From assembly GCF_902859875.1 (NCBI RefSeq), contig NZ_CADIKF010000066.1, positions 1 to 37,206 on the forward strand: DNA of 37,206 nucleotides, in the 5' to 3' direction. The notes below the pieces were generated by a model. The model saw only the letters and a program-made list of their open reading frames with translations, was not told the DNA's origin and searched no databases. Numbering within the stretch: position 1 is the stretch's first letter; each line of letters begins with the position of its first letter. Made by a program: the position numbers and the translations under genes. This document shows, in pieces, positions 16,057 through 23,709 of the stretch. This DNA is from Paraburkholderia solisilvae (GTDB taxonomy: Bacteria; Pseudomonadota; Gammaproteobacteria; Burkholderiales; Burkholderiaceae).

Positions 16057-18156
16057 ATGACTTCAAATAGCCGTCGTGATTTCCTGCGTGCGGCTGCGCA
16101 AGCCGCTGGCGCAGCCACCGCTCTTGGCGCCGTCCCCGTCGGTATCCGCAATGCATTGGCGATTCCCGCGCACAATGCGTCCGGCACGATCGCGGACGTC
16201 GAGCATATCGTCGTCTTCATGCAGGAGAACCGTTCTTTCGATAACTACTTCGGCACGCTGCGCGGCGTGCGCGGCTTCGGCGACACGCGCCCGATTCCGC
16301 TTTCCACCGGCAAGCCGGTGTTCTACCAGCCGGCTCCGAATGCGGACGGCTATGTGTTGCCGTTCCGTCCGAATCTGCCGAACCTCGGCCTGCAATTCGT
16401 GCAGGATCTCGATCACAGCTGGATCGGCACGCATGCGGCATGGAACAACGGCCGCTACGATCAGTGGGTGCCCGCGAAGGGCGCGACCACGATGTTCTAC
16501 ATGACGCGCGAGGACATGCCGTTTCACTACAACCTTGCCGACGCGTTCACGATTTGCGACGCGTACCACTGCTCGGCGATGACGCCGACCGATCCGAACC
16601 GGTACTACATGTGGACCGGCTGGGTGGGCAACGACGGCAACGGCGGCGGCCCGGTGATCGACAATGCGGAAGCCGGCTATTCGTGGGGCACGTTCCCGGA
16701 GAAGCTGCAGGCGGCCGGCATTTCGTGGAAGGTCTATCAGGACGTGGGCAATGGCCTGAACGCCGCGGGCGCGTGGGGCTGGACCGACAACCCGTTTATC
16801 GGCAATTTCGGCGACACGTCGCTGCTGTATTTCAAGCAGTACCAGAACGCCCAGCCGGGCAACCCGCTGTATGAAGCGGCGCGCACCGGCACCAATGTGC
16901 TGCAAGGCGGCGGATATTTCGACATCCTGCGTAAAGACGTGCAGAACAACGCGCTGCCGCAGGTGTCGTACATCGTTGCGCCCGAGGCGTTTTCCGAGCA
17001 CGGCAACTGGCCGCCGAATTACGGCGCGTGGTATGTCGACCAGGTGCTGCAGGCGCTGACGTCGAATCCGGAAGTCTGGAGCAAGACCGTGCTGCTCATC
17101 ACGTACGACGAGAATGACGGGCTGTTCGATCATATGCCGCCGCCGTACGCATCGTCGACGCCGGACACCGGCCGCTCGACCGTATCGACCGCCAACGAGT
17201 TCTATGCGGGGGCGGGCGACAATCAGCCCGGCCCGTACGGCCTCGGGCCGCGCGTGCCGATGCTGGTCGTCTCGCCGTGGTCGAAGGGCGGCTACGTGTG
17301 CTCGGAAGTGTTCGACCACACGTCGGTGATCCGCTTCATCCAGACGCGCTTCGGCCGCGGCAACAGTCTGAACGAGCCGAACGTTACGCCGTGGCGCCGT
17401 GCGGTTTGCGGCGACCTGACGTCGGCGTTCGACTTCCGCAATCCGAATCGCCATGTGCCGCCGTTGCCGGCCACGTCGTTCCCGGCGGACCAGAACCGCC
17501 ATCCGGACGTCGTGCCCGCCGTGCCGGGCGCGCAGTCGCTGCCGAAGCAGGAGCCGGGCGTGCGTCCCGCGCGCGCGCTCGACTACGAGTTCTTCGTGCG
17601 CGGCGACGTGAACGGGCAGGGCAATGCATTCCACCTGCACATCACGAACACCGGCCGGCTCGGCGCGACCTTCCTCGTCTACTCCGGCAATGCGCAAGAC
17701 CTGCCGCGCAGCTATACGGTCGAAGCGGGCAAGGATCTCGCCGATCAACTGATGCTCGCCGCCGGTGGCAGCTATGACTTTTCGGTGCATGGGCCGAATG
17801 GCTTCCTGCGCCGTTTCGTCGGCAAGGTCGATGCGAGCGGGCGGCATCAGAGCGGCAGTGTGCAGATCGCCGACGGTTACGACGTCGCGAACGGCAATCT
17901 GCAGTTGCGCCTGAAGAACGAAAGCCGCGACGCGTGCACGTTCCATATCTCGAGCGCGTATGCATCGTCGCGGATCGACGGTTCGCTGCGGGTGCGCGGC
18001 AACGACGCGAATACCGTGATGGTCGATCTGCGCCAGTCATATGGCTGGTACGACCTGACGATCACGGTCGACGCCGACAGCAACGCGCAATGGCGCATCG
18101 CCGGCCATGTCGAGACGGGGCGCGACAGCATGTCGGACCCGGCGCTCGGCAGCTGA
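16057..18156 (+). CDS. plcN: Phosphocholine-specific phospholipase C, Tat-exported
   Basis: This secreted enzyme hydrolyses phosphatidylcholine-type phospholipids to diacylglycerol and the phosphoryl head group, for phosphate scavenging or membrane damage. The 699-residue product opens with a twin-arginine signal: SRRDFLRAAAQ followed by an Ala-rich hydrophobic stretch to about residue 40. The phosphoesterase domain starts at VEHIVVFMQENRSFDNYFGTLRG-like sequence, with the metal-site Glu-Asn and the catalytic-Thr region (CSAMTPTDPNRYYMWTG); LLITYDENDGLFDH and FDHTSVIRFIQTRFG are further family motifs. Two C-terminal beta domains of the bacterial PLC type fill residues about 500-690. The ATG at 16057 puts the Tat motif at the right distance; a TTG at 16048 is in frame. 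The gene is followed by a strong terminator. plcN is chosen by general likeness to the non-haemolytic Burkholderia/Pseudomonas enzymes; the exact paralogue is uncertain. Confidence 0.9.
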   Translation: MTSNSRRDFLRAAAQAAGAATALGAVPVGIRNALAIPAHNASGTIADVEHIVVFMQENRSFDNYFGTLRGVRGFGDTRPIPLSTGKPVFYQPAPNADGYVLPFRPNLPNLGLQFVQDLDHSWIGTHAAWNNGRYDQWVPAKGATTMFYMTREDMPFHYNLADAFTICDAYHCSAMTPTDPNRYYMWTGWVGNDGNGGGPVIDNAEAGYSWGTFPEKLQAAGISWKVYQDVGNGLNAAGAWGWTDNPFIGNFGDTSLLYFKQYQNAQPGNPLYEAARTGTNVLQGGGYFDILRKDVQNNALPQVSYIVAPEAFSEHGNWPPNYGAWYVDQVLQALTSNPEVWSKTVLLITYDENDGLFDHMPPPYASSTPDTGRSTVSTANEFYAGAGDNQPGPYGLGPRVPMLVVSPWSKGGYVCSEVFDHTSVIRFIQTRFGRGNSLNEPNVTPWRRAVCGDLTSAFDFRNPNRHVPPLPATSFPADQNRHPDVVPAVPGAQSLPKQEPGVRPARALDYEFFVRGDVNGQGNAFHLHITNTGRLGATFLVYSGNAQDLPRSYTVEAGKDLADQLMLAAGGSYDFSVHGPNGFLRRFVGKVDASGRHQSGSVQIADGYDVANGNLQLRLKNESRDACTFHISSAYASSRIDGSLRVRGNDANTVMVDLRQSYGWYDLTITVDADSNAQWRIAGHVETGRDSMSDPALGS

Positions 18157-18239
18157 CGGTTGCGGTAGGTGCAATCAACCGGTGCGCGATGCGTAACGAT
18201 GCGCGCCGGTCGTGCAGGCATGGAATGTTTGTGTAAACC

Positions 18240-18290
18240 ATCAGCCGGCGCCTCGCAGCGCGGTTCGACCGCCCGGCGCCGGCTGATTTT
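18240..18290 (+). terminator. Strong Rho-independent terminator after the phospholipase gene
   Basis: ATCAGCCGGCGCC (18240-18252) and GGCGCCGGCTGAT (18275-18287) form a perfect 13-bp stem, with TTTT at 18287-18290. It lies 84 bases after the phospholipase stop. Confidence 0.85.
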
Positions 18291-18309
18291 CGATTGCGAG
18301 GAGACGACT

Positions 18310-18567
18310 CTGCTGAACTCGATCATCAAACGGCGTGCGGCTGCCGTCGTCATCATGTGCGCGTTGCTCGGCGCATGCAGCGACAGCAGCGACACGACGT
18401 CCGCACAAGCCGCGTCGGACCCTTCCGGCGCCGCGTCGCAAGACACGGCAGCCGCCGGCAACGCCAACGGCACGCCGACCGGTTTGCCGCCCCCGCCGTG
18501 GGCGATGTCCTCACCCCAGGCAGCGTCAGACGGGCTGCGTCCGCCGGTGATCCACACGGTCGAGTAG
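18310..18567 (+). CDS. Small lipoprotein, probably initiated at CTG
   Basis: The frame encodes a lipoprotein of about 85 residues: (L)LNSIIKRR, a hydrophobic stretch, lipobox LLGAC, then Ser at +2 (outer-membrane sorting). A Ser/Ala/Thr-rich tail follows with the proline cluster GLPPPPWAMSS. No ATG, GTG or TTG sits at the start of the signal peptide. The only upstream ATG in frame (18220) precedes the strong terminator at 18240-18290 and would add about 30 unlike-signal residues. A GAGGAG ribosome binding site at 18298-18303 is correctly spaced for CTG at 18310 (or 18313), so I place the start there. Function unknown. It follows the phospholipase gene on the same strand but behind its terminator. 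Confidence 0.6.
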   Translation: MLNSIIKRRAAAVVIMCALLGACSDSSDTTSAQAASDPSGAASQDTAAAGNANGTPTGLPPPPWAMSSPQAASDGLRPPVIHTVE

Positions 18568-19366
18568 TTCCGCGTCGCTGCCTTCGTTTCTTCGTGACGT
18601 CAGTCGGCCGTGCTGGCCATTTGGCGTGCGATCCCGCTGCCTGCGATCTGCTTGCAGCGCTTCCCTTTCATGCACGGTTGCCGCGTGCTGCGCCCATGTC
18701 ACGCGGCGCGGCGCGCGCACCCGGCCAGCGTGCCTTCGTCATCTCGCGTACCCGGTGCGTCCGTGCAAACAGGCCGGCATCGGGCAGCCGCCGCTACATC
18801 GCCGCTTCGGTGCGGACCTGTTTGCGCAACTTTTACACCGTACGCGAAAAATTGTCCGTGAATGGCGGAACGAATTCCCGGTGATGCATATGTGCCATGC
18901 CAGTCACGGATTGAGCAACTCTGGAATATTCTCGTCGCATGGGTTGTTATGGAAATGGCAACTCCCTTTTTAGAAAATGCGCGTTTTCAGGTTTGAAAAC
19001 GCCGATGCGACCAGCGACATTTCGTGCAGTCGAGTGGTAGGCCCGCAGAAAGCTTGGGCGAGCATGCTGATCGCGAGGTCTGAATTTTCCAATTTTGGAA
19101 GTTTGTGTTTCCTTTATTGTGTCGTTCACGAAAGTTGCGGACCCGGTTTGGCTGGTGGGTCGCTGCACCTGATCGGGATGTACGGTACGCTTGAGTACTC
19201 ACTCAGTACGCTGGACAGCACGCAGCATAAGGGCCGGCAAGCGGCGCATGCCGGACCGGTATGAACATGATGCGGATGTCCAGAGGGTTACTTTGCGTCG
19301 AATGCGACGCTTACGACCGGAGGCGCGCCGCTTGAAGGGCTTCGTCGACAAGGCCATCGCGCATTT
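18568..19366. other. 800-base region without a convincing gene
   Basis: Contains the overlapping hairpins at 18973-19002 (listed separately). A GAGTACTC palindrome lies near 19193, and small open frames without ribosome binding sites are present. One frame from 19248 runs into the regulator gene start (last part RRLKGFVDKAIAHLWEISQ) but has no supporting features. Composition is lower in GC around 18880-19140 than in the flanking genes, typical of a regulatory region. Confidence 0.45.
18973..19002. repeat. Mutually exclusive overlapping hairpins
   Basis: GCGTTTTCA (18981-18989) pairs perfectly with TGAAAACGC (18994-19002) around a GGTT loop. The left arm's TTTTC can instead pair with GAAAA at 18973-18977. 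The two structures cannot form together, an arrangement seen in attenuators. No gene starts within 350 bases downstream, so a role is uncertain. Confidence 0.45.
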
Positions 19367-20476
19367 ATGGGAAATATCGCAAAAATATTGATTGTCGAGT
19401 GGGATACGTCTGGCGCTGAACGCTTGTGGAACGAGGTTCGGCTGGCAGGCCATGAACCACTCGCCGCGTTCTCGGTCGAGCGGGCGGCGACGCTGATCGA
19501 ACAGGAACGTCCGCAGGCCATTCTGTTGCGCTGGAAATTGCCGGACGCATCCGGTCTGTCGCTTATCAACGATTTGCGCACGCATGCGGCAACGAGCCGG
19601 ATGCCGATCATCGTGCTCGGCGAAGAAGGTGCGGGCGAGGACGAATGTATCCGCGCGCTCGAGGCTGGCGCGGACGACTACGTCAAAAGACCGTTCGGCA
19701 TTCGCGAAGTGATCGCGCGTATCCAGGTCGTGCTGCGGCCGATCGAGTATCGCGAGGTGCGGCGCCGCGTGTCGGTCGAAACGCTGACGATGGATTTCGA
19801 CGCGCGCCGCGCGTTCGCGCGCATCGGCAATGAAGCAGCGGAAACCGAGCTCCAGTTGGGGCCGACGTGCTACAGGCTGCTGCGCTTTTTTGTCGAGAAT
19901 CCGTACAAGGTGCTATCGCGCAAAGACATTATCGATAACGTCTGGTTTGGCTCGTCGGTCAAGGAAGGCATTGTCGACGTGTACATCAAGTCGTTGAGGG
20001 AAACGCTGGCGCCGCTGCAACAGAGCCTCGTGATCGAGACGGTGCGCGGCGCCGGGTTTCGCCTGTCTTCGGTCGTCGTTGTGCCGCAGCAGGTCGAGCC
20101 GATGCAGCGCGTAGCGCAGCCGGCTTCACTACCCGCTGCACAACCGTCCTCCCAGCCGTCTTCACATCCGGTTCCGCTGCATGCGCAGCAGCCAAGGCCG
20201 GCGCCGCAGCCGCTGTCACAGTCCGACAGGCTGCCGGCCGCAGCGCAACCACGCAAACGCCCGGCGACCGACGATCGTCATGCCACCGCGCTGCGCAATC
20301 CGCCCGTGCTGGTATCCGATCTGAGCGCGGCGGTCGAAAAGATCCGTCATTTGCAGGCGTTGCTGCAAAGAAAGACCGAAGAAAACCGGGTGCTGCGCGA
20401 TGCGGTCGACGCGACGAAGCCGGTGTCGGCGGGCGGCCTTGCGCCGCTCGTGGAGAAGAGCAAGAGATATCGATGA
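19367..20476 (+). CDS. Orphan PhoB/OmpR-like regulator with a degenerate receiver domain
   Basis: The 369-residue protein has three parts. Residues 5-125 form a receiver fold aligned with PhoB, but the phospho-accepting Asp is Arg55 (AILLRWKLPD where PhoB-type proteins have LLDW). One of the acidic pair is Trp12 (VEWD), and the conserved Thr/Ser is replaced (IIVLGEEG). Lys107 (DYVKRPF) remains. Residues about 130-235 form an OmpR-type winged helix close to PhoB (LGPTCYRLLRFFVENPYKVL, then VRGAGFRL). The tail is Pro/Gln/Ala-rich (about 245-310), then a coiled-coil-like helix (LSAAVEKIRHLQALLQRKTE). No histidine kinase gene is adjacent. It probably binds DNA independently of phosphorylation. 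The ATG at 19367 begins directly at the first receiver strand. Confidence 0.88.
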   Translation: MGNIAKILIVEWDTSGAERLWNEVRLAGHEPLAAFSVERAATLIEQERPQAILLRWKLPDASGLSLINDLRTHAATSRMPIIVLGEEGAGEDECIRALEAGADDYVKRPFGIREVIARIQVVLRPIEYREVRRRVSVETLTMDFDARRAFARIGNEAAETELQLGPTCYRLLRFFVENPYKVLSRKDIIDNVWFGSSVKEGIVDVYIKSLRETLAPLQQSLVIETVRGAGFRLSSVVVVPQQVEPMQRVAQPASLPAAQPSSQPSSHPVPLHAQQPRPAPQPLSQSDRLPAAAQPRKRPATDDRHATALRNPPVLVSDLSAAVEKIRHLQALLQRKTEENRVLRDAVDATKPVSAGGLAPLVEKSKRYR

Positions 20477-20561
20477 AAATTAACTAACAAAAACGATACA
20501 TCAACATAACGATCTGTCGAGTCGGGTTGTCGTTGTCGAAATGCATTTGTCACGTGGCTAA

Positions 20562-20571
20562 CAACCGGTTG
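20562..20571. repeat. Perfect palindrome upstream of the TetR promoter
   Basis: CAACCGGTTG is a perfect 10-bp palindrome 17 bases before the predicted -35 of the tetR-like gene. It could be an operator for that regulator. Short, so chance is possible. Confidence 0.3.
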
Positions 20572-20588
20572 CATTAGAATCCACCGGC

Positions 20589-20618
20589 TTGATTAAGAAA
20601 TTGGCCCCTTCCTATAAT
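20589..20618 (+). promoter_or_regulatory. Sigma-70 promoter of the TetR gene, placed for a leaderless transcript
   Basis: TTGATT (20589-20594) and a perfect TATAAT (20613-20618) are separated by 18 bases. Transcription should begin about 20625, which is the A of the gene's ATG. No Shine-Dalgarno sequence precedes that ATG. Confidence 0.65.
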
Positions 20619-20624
20619 GCATGC

Positions 20625-21242
20625 ATGACAGATACGACCGCCACAGCGCCATCCAGAGCCCGGGGACGTCCTCGCGAATTCGATATCGAAACGGCGCTCG
20701 ACAAGGCCGTGACGGTCTTTTGCGAGCGCGGTTTTCACGCCACCTCGATCGTCGATTTGACCGACGCGATGGAACTTGCGTCCGGCAGCGTCTATAAGGC
20801 GTTCAAAGACAAGCAATCGGTTTTTCTCGCCGCGTTTGACAGGCTGCTGGCCACGCGCAATGAGGTTCTGCGGCGTTTTGCCGAAGCGGACGGGACGGCA
20901 CGGGACCGGGTTCATCAGGTGTTGATGTTTTATGCGGATGTATCGTCGGGCGCGATGGGCAAGCGAGGCTGCATGCTGACCGGCAGCGCCATGGCGCTCG
21001 GCACGTTCGATGCGGATGTGGCGCAGCGTGTGACGGCTGGCTTGCGCATGGTCGAAACGCTGCTCGTCCAACTGATCCGCGTGGGGCAGAAAGACGGTTC
21101 GATTTCGAAGCGCGTCGATTGCGACGCAACCGCGCGGCTGATGCTGTGCACCGTGCACGGCATGCGTGTGATCGGCAAGACCGGCCGCCAGCGCGCGCAG
21201 ATGCGGCAGACGGCGGATATTGCAATGAAGCTGCTCGATTGA
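20625..21242 (+). CDS. TetR/AcrR-family transcriptional regulator
   Basis: The 205-residue protein has the TetR N-terminal DNA-binding domain. After a basic RARGRPREFD lead comes helix 1 (ALDKAVTVFCERGFHATS), and the helix-turn-helix IVDLTDAMELASGSVYKAF sits at about residues 42-60. The C-terminal ligand-binding part contains GKRGCMLTGSAMALG, a pattern common in TetR proteins of the NemR/AcrR sort. The inducer and targets cannot be read from sequence. No efflux pump or reductase gene is adjacent. The start at 20625 is chosen because a near-consensus promoter ends 6 bases before it; a TTG at 20589 is in frame but coincides with the -35 box. Confidence 0.88.
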   Translation: MTDTTATAPSRARGRPREFDIETALDKAVTVFCERGFHATSIVDLTDAMELASGSVYKAFKDKQSVFLAAFDRLLATRNEVLRRFAEADGTARDRVHQVLMFYADVSSGAMGKRGCMLTGSAMALGTFDADVAQRVTAGLRMVETLLVQLIRVGQKDGSISKRVDCDATARLMLCTVHGMRVIGKTGRQRAQMRQTADIAMKLLD

Positions 21243-21408
21243 CCGAACAGGGCCGCCGCGTTTGACGTACGGCTTGCCGCGACGCAAGCCTCGCGAGGCC
21301 GGCTCGCGCTATTTCCACGCTCTCCATGCCCGCGCGCTCCGCGTCGAGCGGTTGCGGCCGGCATCGCATCCCGGCAACGCTAGACCCATGCAATGCGGCC
21401 GGTGCCCG

Positions 21409-21759
21409 TCACTTGAGCCACTTGCGGACATCCTGTTCCCATTCCGGATCGCCGCAGCCCGAAGGATTTTCCGGCCCGAGCACCGTGATATAGCCGCGTG
21501 TTTTCATGCACGACTCGTAGGCGCGCACCTGCGTACAGCGGTCGGCGCCCGCGTTGTGCGAGACGGTTTTGCACGCGGCGATCGAGCGGTCCATCGGAGC
21601 GAAATCGAGATCGTCGGCGCGTGACAGCGAAGGCGCGTCCGCGCCCGTCAGCGAAAATTCCACAGGTGCGCTGCTCGAACAGGCGGCGAGCGAAACGGCC
21701 GCGAGCGCGGCGAGTGCGGCGGCGCCGCGTGTGAAAAACGAACCGCGTGGCTGGGTCAT
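21409..21759 (-). CDS. Small lipoprotein of unknown function
   Basis: The 116-residue product has a lipoprotein signal: MTQPRGSFFTRG, an Ala/Leu-rich hydrophobic stretch and lipobox SLAAC at about residue 27. Ser at +2 predicts outer-membrane sorting. The mature part has four cysteines (AACKT, RCTQ, SCMK, GCGD), so up to two disulfides are possible, and it ends EWEQDVRKWLK. The CxxV..C..V.AYESCMKTRGY pattern recalls small periplasmic lipoproteins with a 'CM..KGY' motif. Start at 21759 is supported by GGAGA upstream. It is convergent with the tetR-like gene, with the palindrome GCCTCGCGAGGC (21288-21299) and the hairpin GGCTTGC/GCAAGCC (21271-21290) between them. Confidence 0.78.
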   Translation of the reverse strand: MTQPRGSFFTRGAAALAALAAVSLAACSSSAPVEFSLTGADAPSLSRADDLDFAPMDRSIAACKTVSHNAGADRCTQVRAYESCMKTRGYITVLGPENPSGCGDPEWEQDVRKWLK

Positions 21760-22245
21760 TATGCGTTCTCCGTGCGAGTCGATCAGCGTTGGCGCTTGAG
21801 TGCTTAGGCCGGTCCCCATGCAGCGTGACCGCGGGTTGGCGCTGCAGCGTTGCGCCGGTTCCATGCGCGTTGCTCCAGGCAGGCGCTTCACCGCTTAAAG
21901 CTTGATCCGACGCATGACTCCAGATGGTCGCGCTGCGCAGCTTACCCCTGGGGTCTCATGCTTCATTCCATTCCGCAGGACTCCCCGACTGTCGCTTCGG
22001 CGCCTGGCCGCGCTTGTGGTGTGAGTCGACGGCGACGGCGACGCATGCGTGCCGGGCCGAGCGGCATGGCGCGCCGACGCGCCACTGTACCAGCAGTCGC
22101 GGGGCTATCGGTTCTGCTTCCGTGGCGGGATCGTTTCGCGGTCCATCGTCAGAACATTGGGGATGACAAAGCGCCTGGCACCTCGTTCAGCGAAAAGCCA
22201 GGTTCCGTGCGGGCGCCGATGCGTTGCGACACGGCGCCGGCGGTT
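21760..22245. other. Region before the dhaL remnant, no recognisable gene
   Basis: Open frames exist on both strands but none shows a known domain, good start or consistent codon use. Since it precedes a truncated gene, it may contain a deletion or rearrangement junction; no insertion-sequence ends were seen. Confidence 0.4.
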
Positions 22246-22458
22246 GGGCGCAAGATTGCTCCTGACGCAGTGGCGACAGTGCTGGACGCACTGAAGAAGG
22301 TTGCCGAAGAAAACATGTTCGCCACGCGCGACATGCTCGCCATGAAAGGGCGCGCGTCGTTTCCCGGCGAGCGCTCGCGCGGCCATATCGACCCGGGCGC
22401 GCATTCGAGCCAACTGATGATTGCCGCGGTGTGCGCGTACTTTGTCCGCGCGGCGTAA
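22246..22458 (+). pseudogene. Remnant of dihydroxyacetone kinase subunit dhaL (C-terminal part only)
   Basis: The last roughly 60-70 codons match the C-terminus of DhaL, the ADP/ATP-binding subunit of dihydroxyacetone kinase. The helix ALKKVAEENMFATRDMLAMK leads to GRASFPGERSRGHIDPGAHS, closely parallel to the family's KGRASYLGERS..H.DPGA.S segment. The N-terminal two thirds, including the Asp residues that hold magnesium and the nucleotide loop, are absent: upstream codons in this frame give Arg-rich sequence without similarity. The fragment ends 18 bases before dhaK. The usual operon order is dhaK then dhaL, so position as well as truncation is abnormal. Confidence 0.7.
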
Positions 22459-22476
22459 AAGAGAAGAGGATCTGCG

Positions 22477-23466
22477 ATGAAAAAATTCATCAATCGCGTC
22501 GACCACTTTCTTGCCGAGAGCCTGGCCGGTTTCGCCGCCGCGCATGCGGACCTCGTTGAACTGAACCTCGAGCCGGTTTTCGTACGGCGCAAGACCGCGA
22601 CGCCCGGCAAGGTCGCGCTGATTTCCGGCGGCGGGTCGGGGCATGAACCGCTGCATAGCGGTTTTGTCGGTTATGGCATGCTCGACGCCGCGTGCCCGGG
22701 CCAGGTGTTCACGTCGCCGACGCCGGACCAGATGATGGCGGCGGCGCAAGCAGTCGATAGCGGCGCGGGCGTGCTCTTCATCGTGAAGAACTATTCCGGC
22801 GATCTGATGAACTTCGAAATGGCTGCCGAGATGTGCGAGGCGCCGAACGCAACGGTACTGGTCAACGATGACGTCGCAGTCGAAAATTCCAGCTATACGA
22901 CCGGGCGGCGCGGCGTGGCGGGCACCATGATCGTCGAGAAGCTGGTGGGCAGCATGGCCGAAAGCGGTGCGAATCTCGAGCAATGCAAGGCCTTCGGCGA
23001 TCATGTGGTGAAGCGTGTCGCTTCGATGGGCGTCGCGTTTTCGAGTGGCACGGTGCCGGCCGCGGGCAAGCCGACCTTTACGATCGGCGAAGACGAGATC
23101 GAGATCGGCGTCGGCATTCACGGTGAGCCGGGCCGTCGTCGCGCGCGTATCGCCCCGGCGGATGCGATTGCCGACGAACTGCTCACGGCGATCGTCGACG
23201 ACCTGAAACCGGCGGCGGACGCGGCATTGCTCGTGCTGGTCAACGGACTCGGCGGCACGCCGTTAAGCGAGCTATACCTGCTGTTCAATTCCGCTCACGC
23301 GTGGTTGCGGCAACGCGGCTTCACAATCCGACGCGTGCAGGTCGGCTCGCTGACCACATCGCTCGATATGGCCGGTGCGTCGCTCACTTTGTGCTCACTC
23401 GATGCGGAGATGATGAAACGCTGGGATAGTGCCGTGCAGACGCCGACGTTGCGTTGGGGCCGATAA
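22477..23466 (+). CDS. dhaK: Dihydroxyacetone kinase substrate-binding subunit DhaK
   Basis: DhaK binds dihydroxyacetone covalently through a histidine and presents it to DhaL for phosphorylation to dihydroxyacetone phosphate. The 329 residues carry the family motifs: KVALISGGGSGHEPLHSGFV (about residues 44-64), FIVKNYSGDLMNFEMA, and IGVGIHGEPG, in which the His is the substrate-binding residue. AGAGGA lies at proper spacing before the ATG at 22477. The protein appears intact, but its catalytic partner DhaL is only a fragment just upstream and no dhaM or PTS gene adjoins. It therefore depends on a partner elsewhere, has another role (for example as a sensor of dihydroxyacetone), or is on the way to loss. 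Confidence 0.9.
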   Translation: MKKFINRVDHFLAESLAGFAAAHADLVELNLEPVFVRRKTATPGKVALISGGGSGHEPLHSGFVGYGMLDAACPGQVFTSPTPDQMMAAAQAVDSGAGVLFIVKNYSGDLMNFEMAAEMCEAPNATVLVNDDVAVENSSYTTGRRGVAGTMIVEKLVGSMAESGANLEQCKAFGDHVVKRVASMGVAFSSGTVPAAGKPTFTIGEDEIEIGVGIHGEPGRRRARIAPADAIADELLTAIVDDLKPAADAALLVLVNGLGGTPLSELYLLFNSAHAWLRQRGFTIRRVQVGSLTTSLDMAGASLTLCSLDAEMMKRWDSAVQTPTLRWGR

Positions 23467-23520
23467 TGCGCGTCGCGGGGTGCCGCGAAACGAGCTTCTC
23501 GCAACAGACGCGTTACATTT

Positions 23521-23537
23521 GGTAAGCATTTCTTACC
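23521..23537. repeat. Inverted repeat between dhaK and the glycine-zipper gene
   Basis: GGTAAG-CATTT-CTTACC is a perfect 6-bp inverted repeat with a 5-base loop, 55 bases after the dhaK stop. Possible operator; no poly-U follows, so it is not a standard terminator. Confidence 0.4.
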
Positions 23538-23709
23538 GGCATTCGTCCGCATTTGTGTCGACGGGGGTGAGGCGCACGCGGGCAAGCCATCGCGTGCGCG
23601 CCTGCCCGTATATCGGCGAAAATATCCAGTAACGATCCGGTAACTCATGCCGGGTCGGATTTCGTCTAACGTTGCAGTATTGAAACCACTCTTAAAACCT
23701 AGAACCGGT

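Noticed and set aside
16063..17946. A 627-codon open frame opposite the phospholipase gene
   Set aside because: Arg/Val/His-rich shadow; the + strand product has full domains and a Tat signal.
19191..19391. Small frame overlapping the start of the PhoB-like gene
   Set aside because: No ribosome binding site and Arg-rich sequence; could be a coupled leader peptide but nothing supports it.
22105..23121. A 338-codon open frame opposite dhaK and dhaL remnant
   Set aside because: Antisense shadow; no domain recognised and the + strand dhaK is unambiguous.
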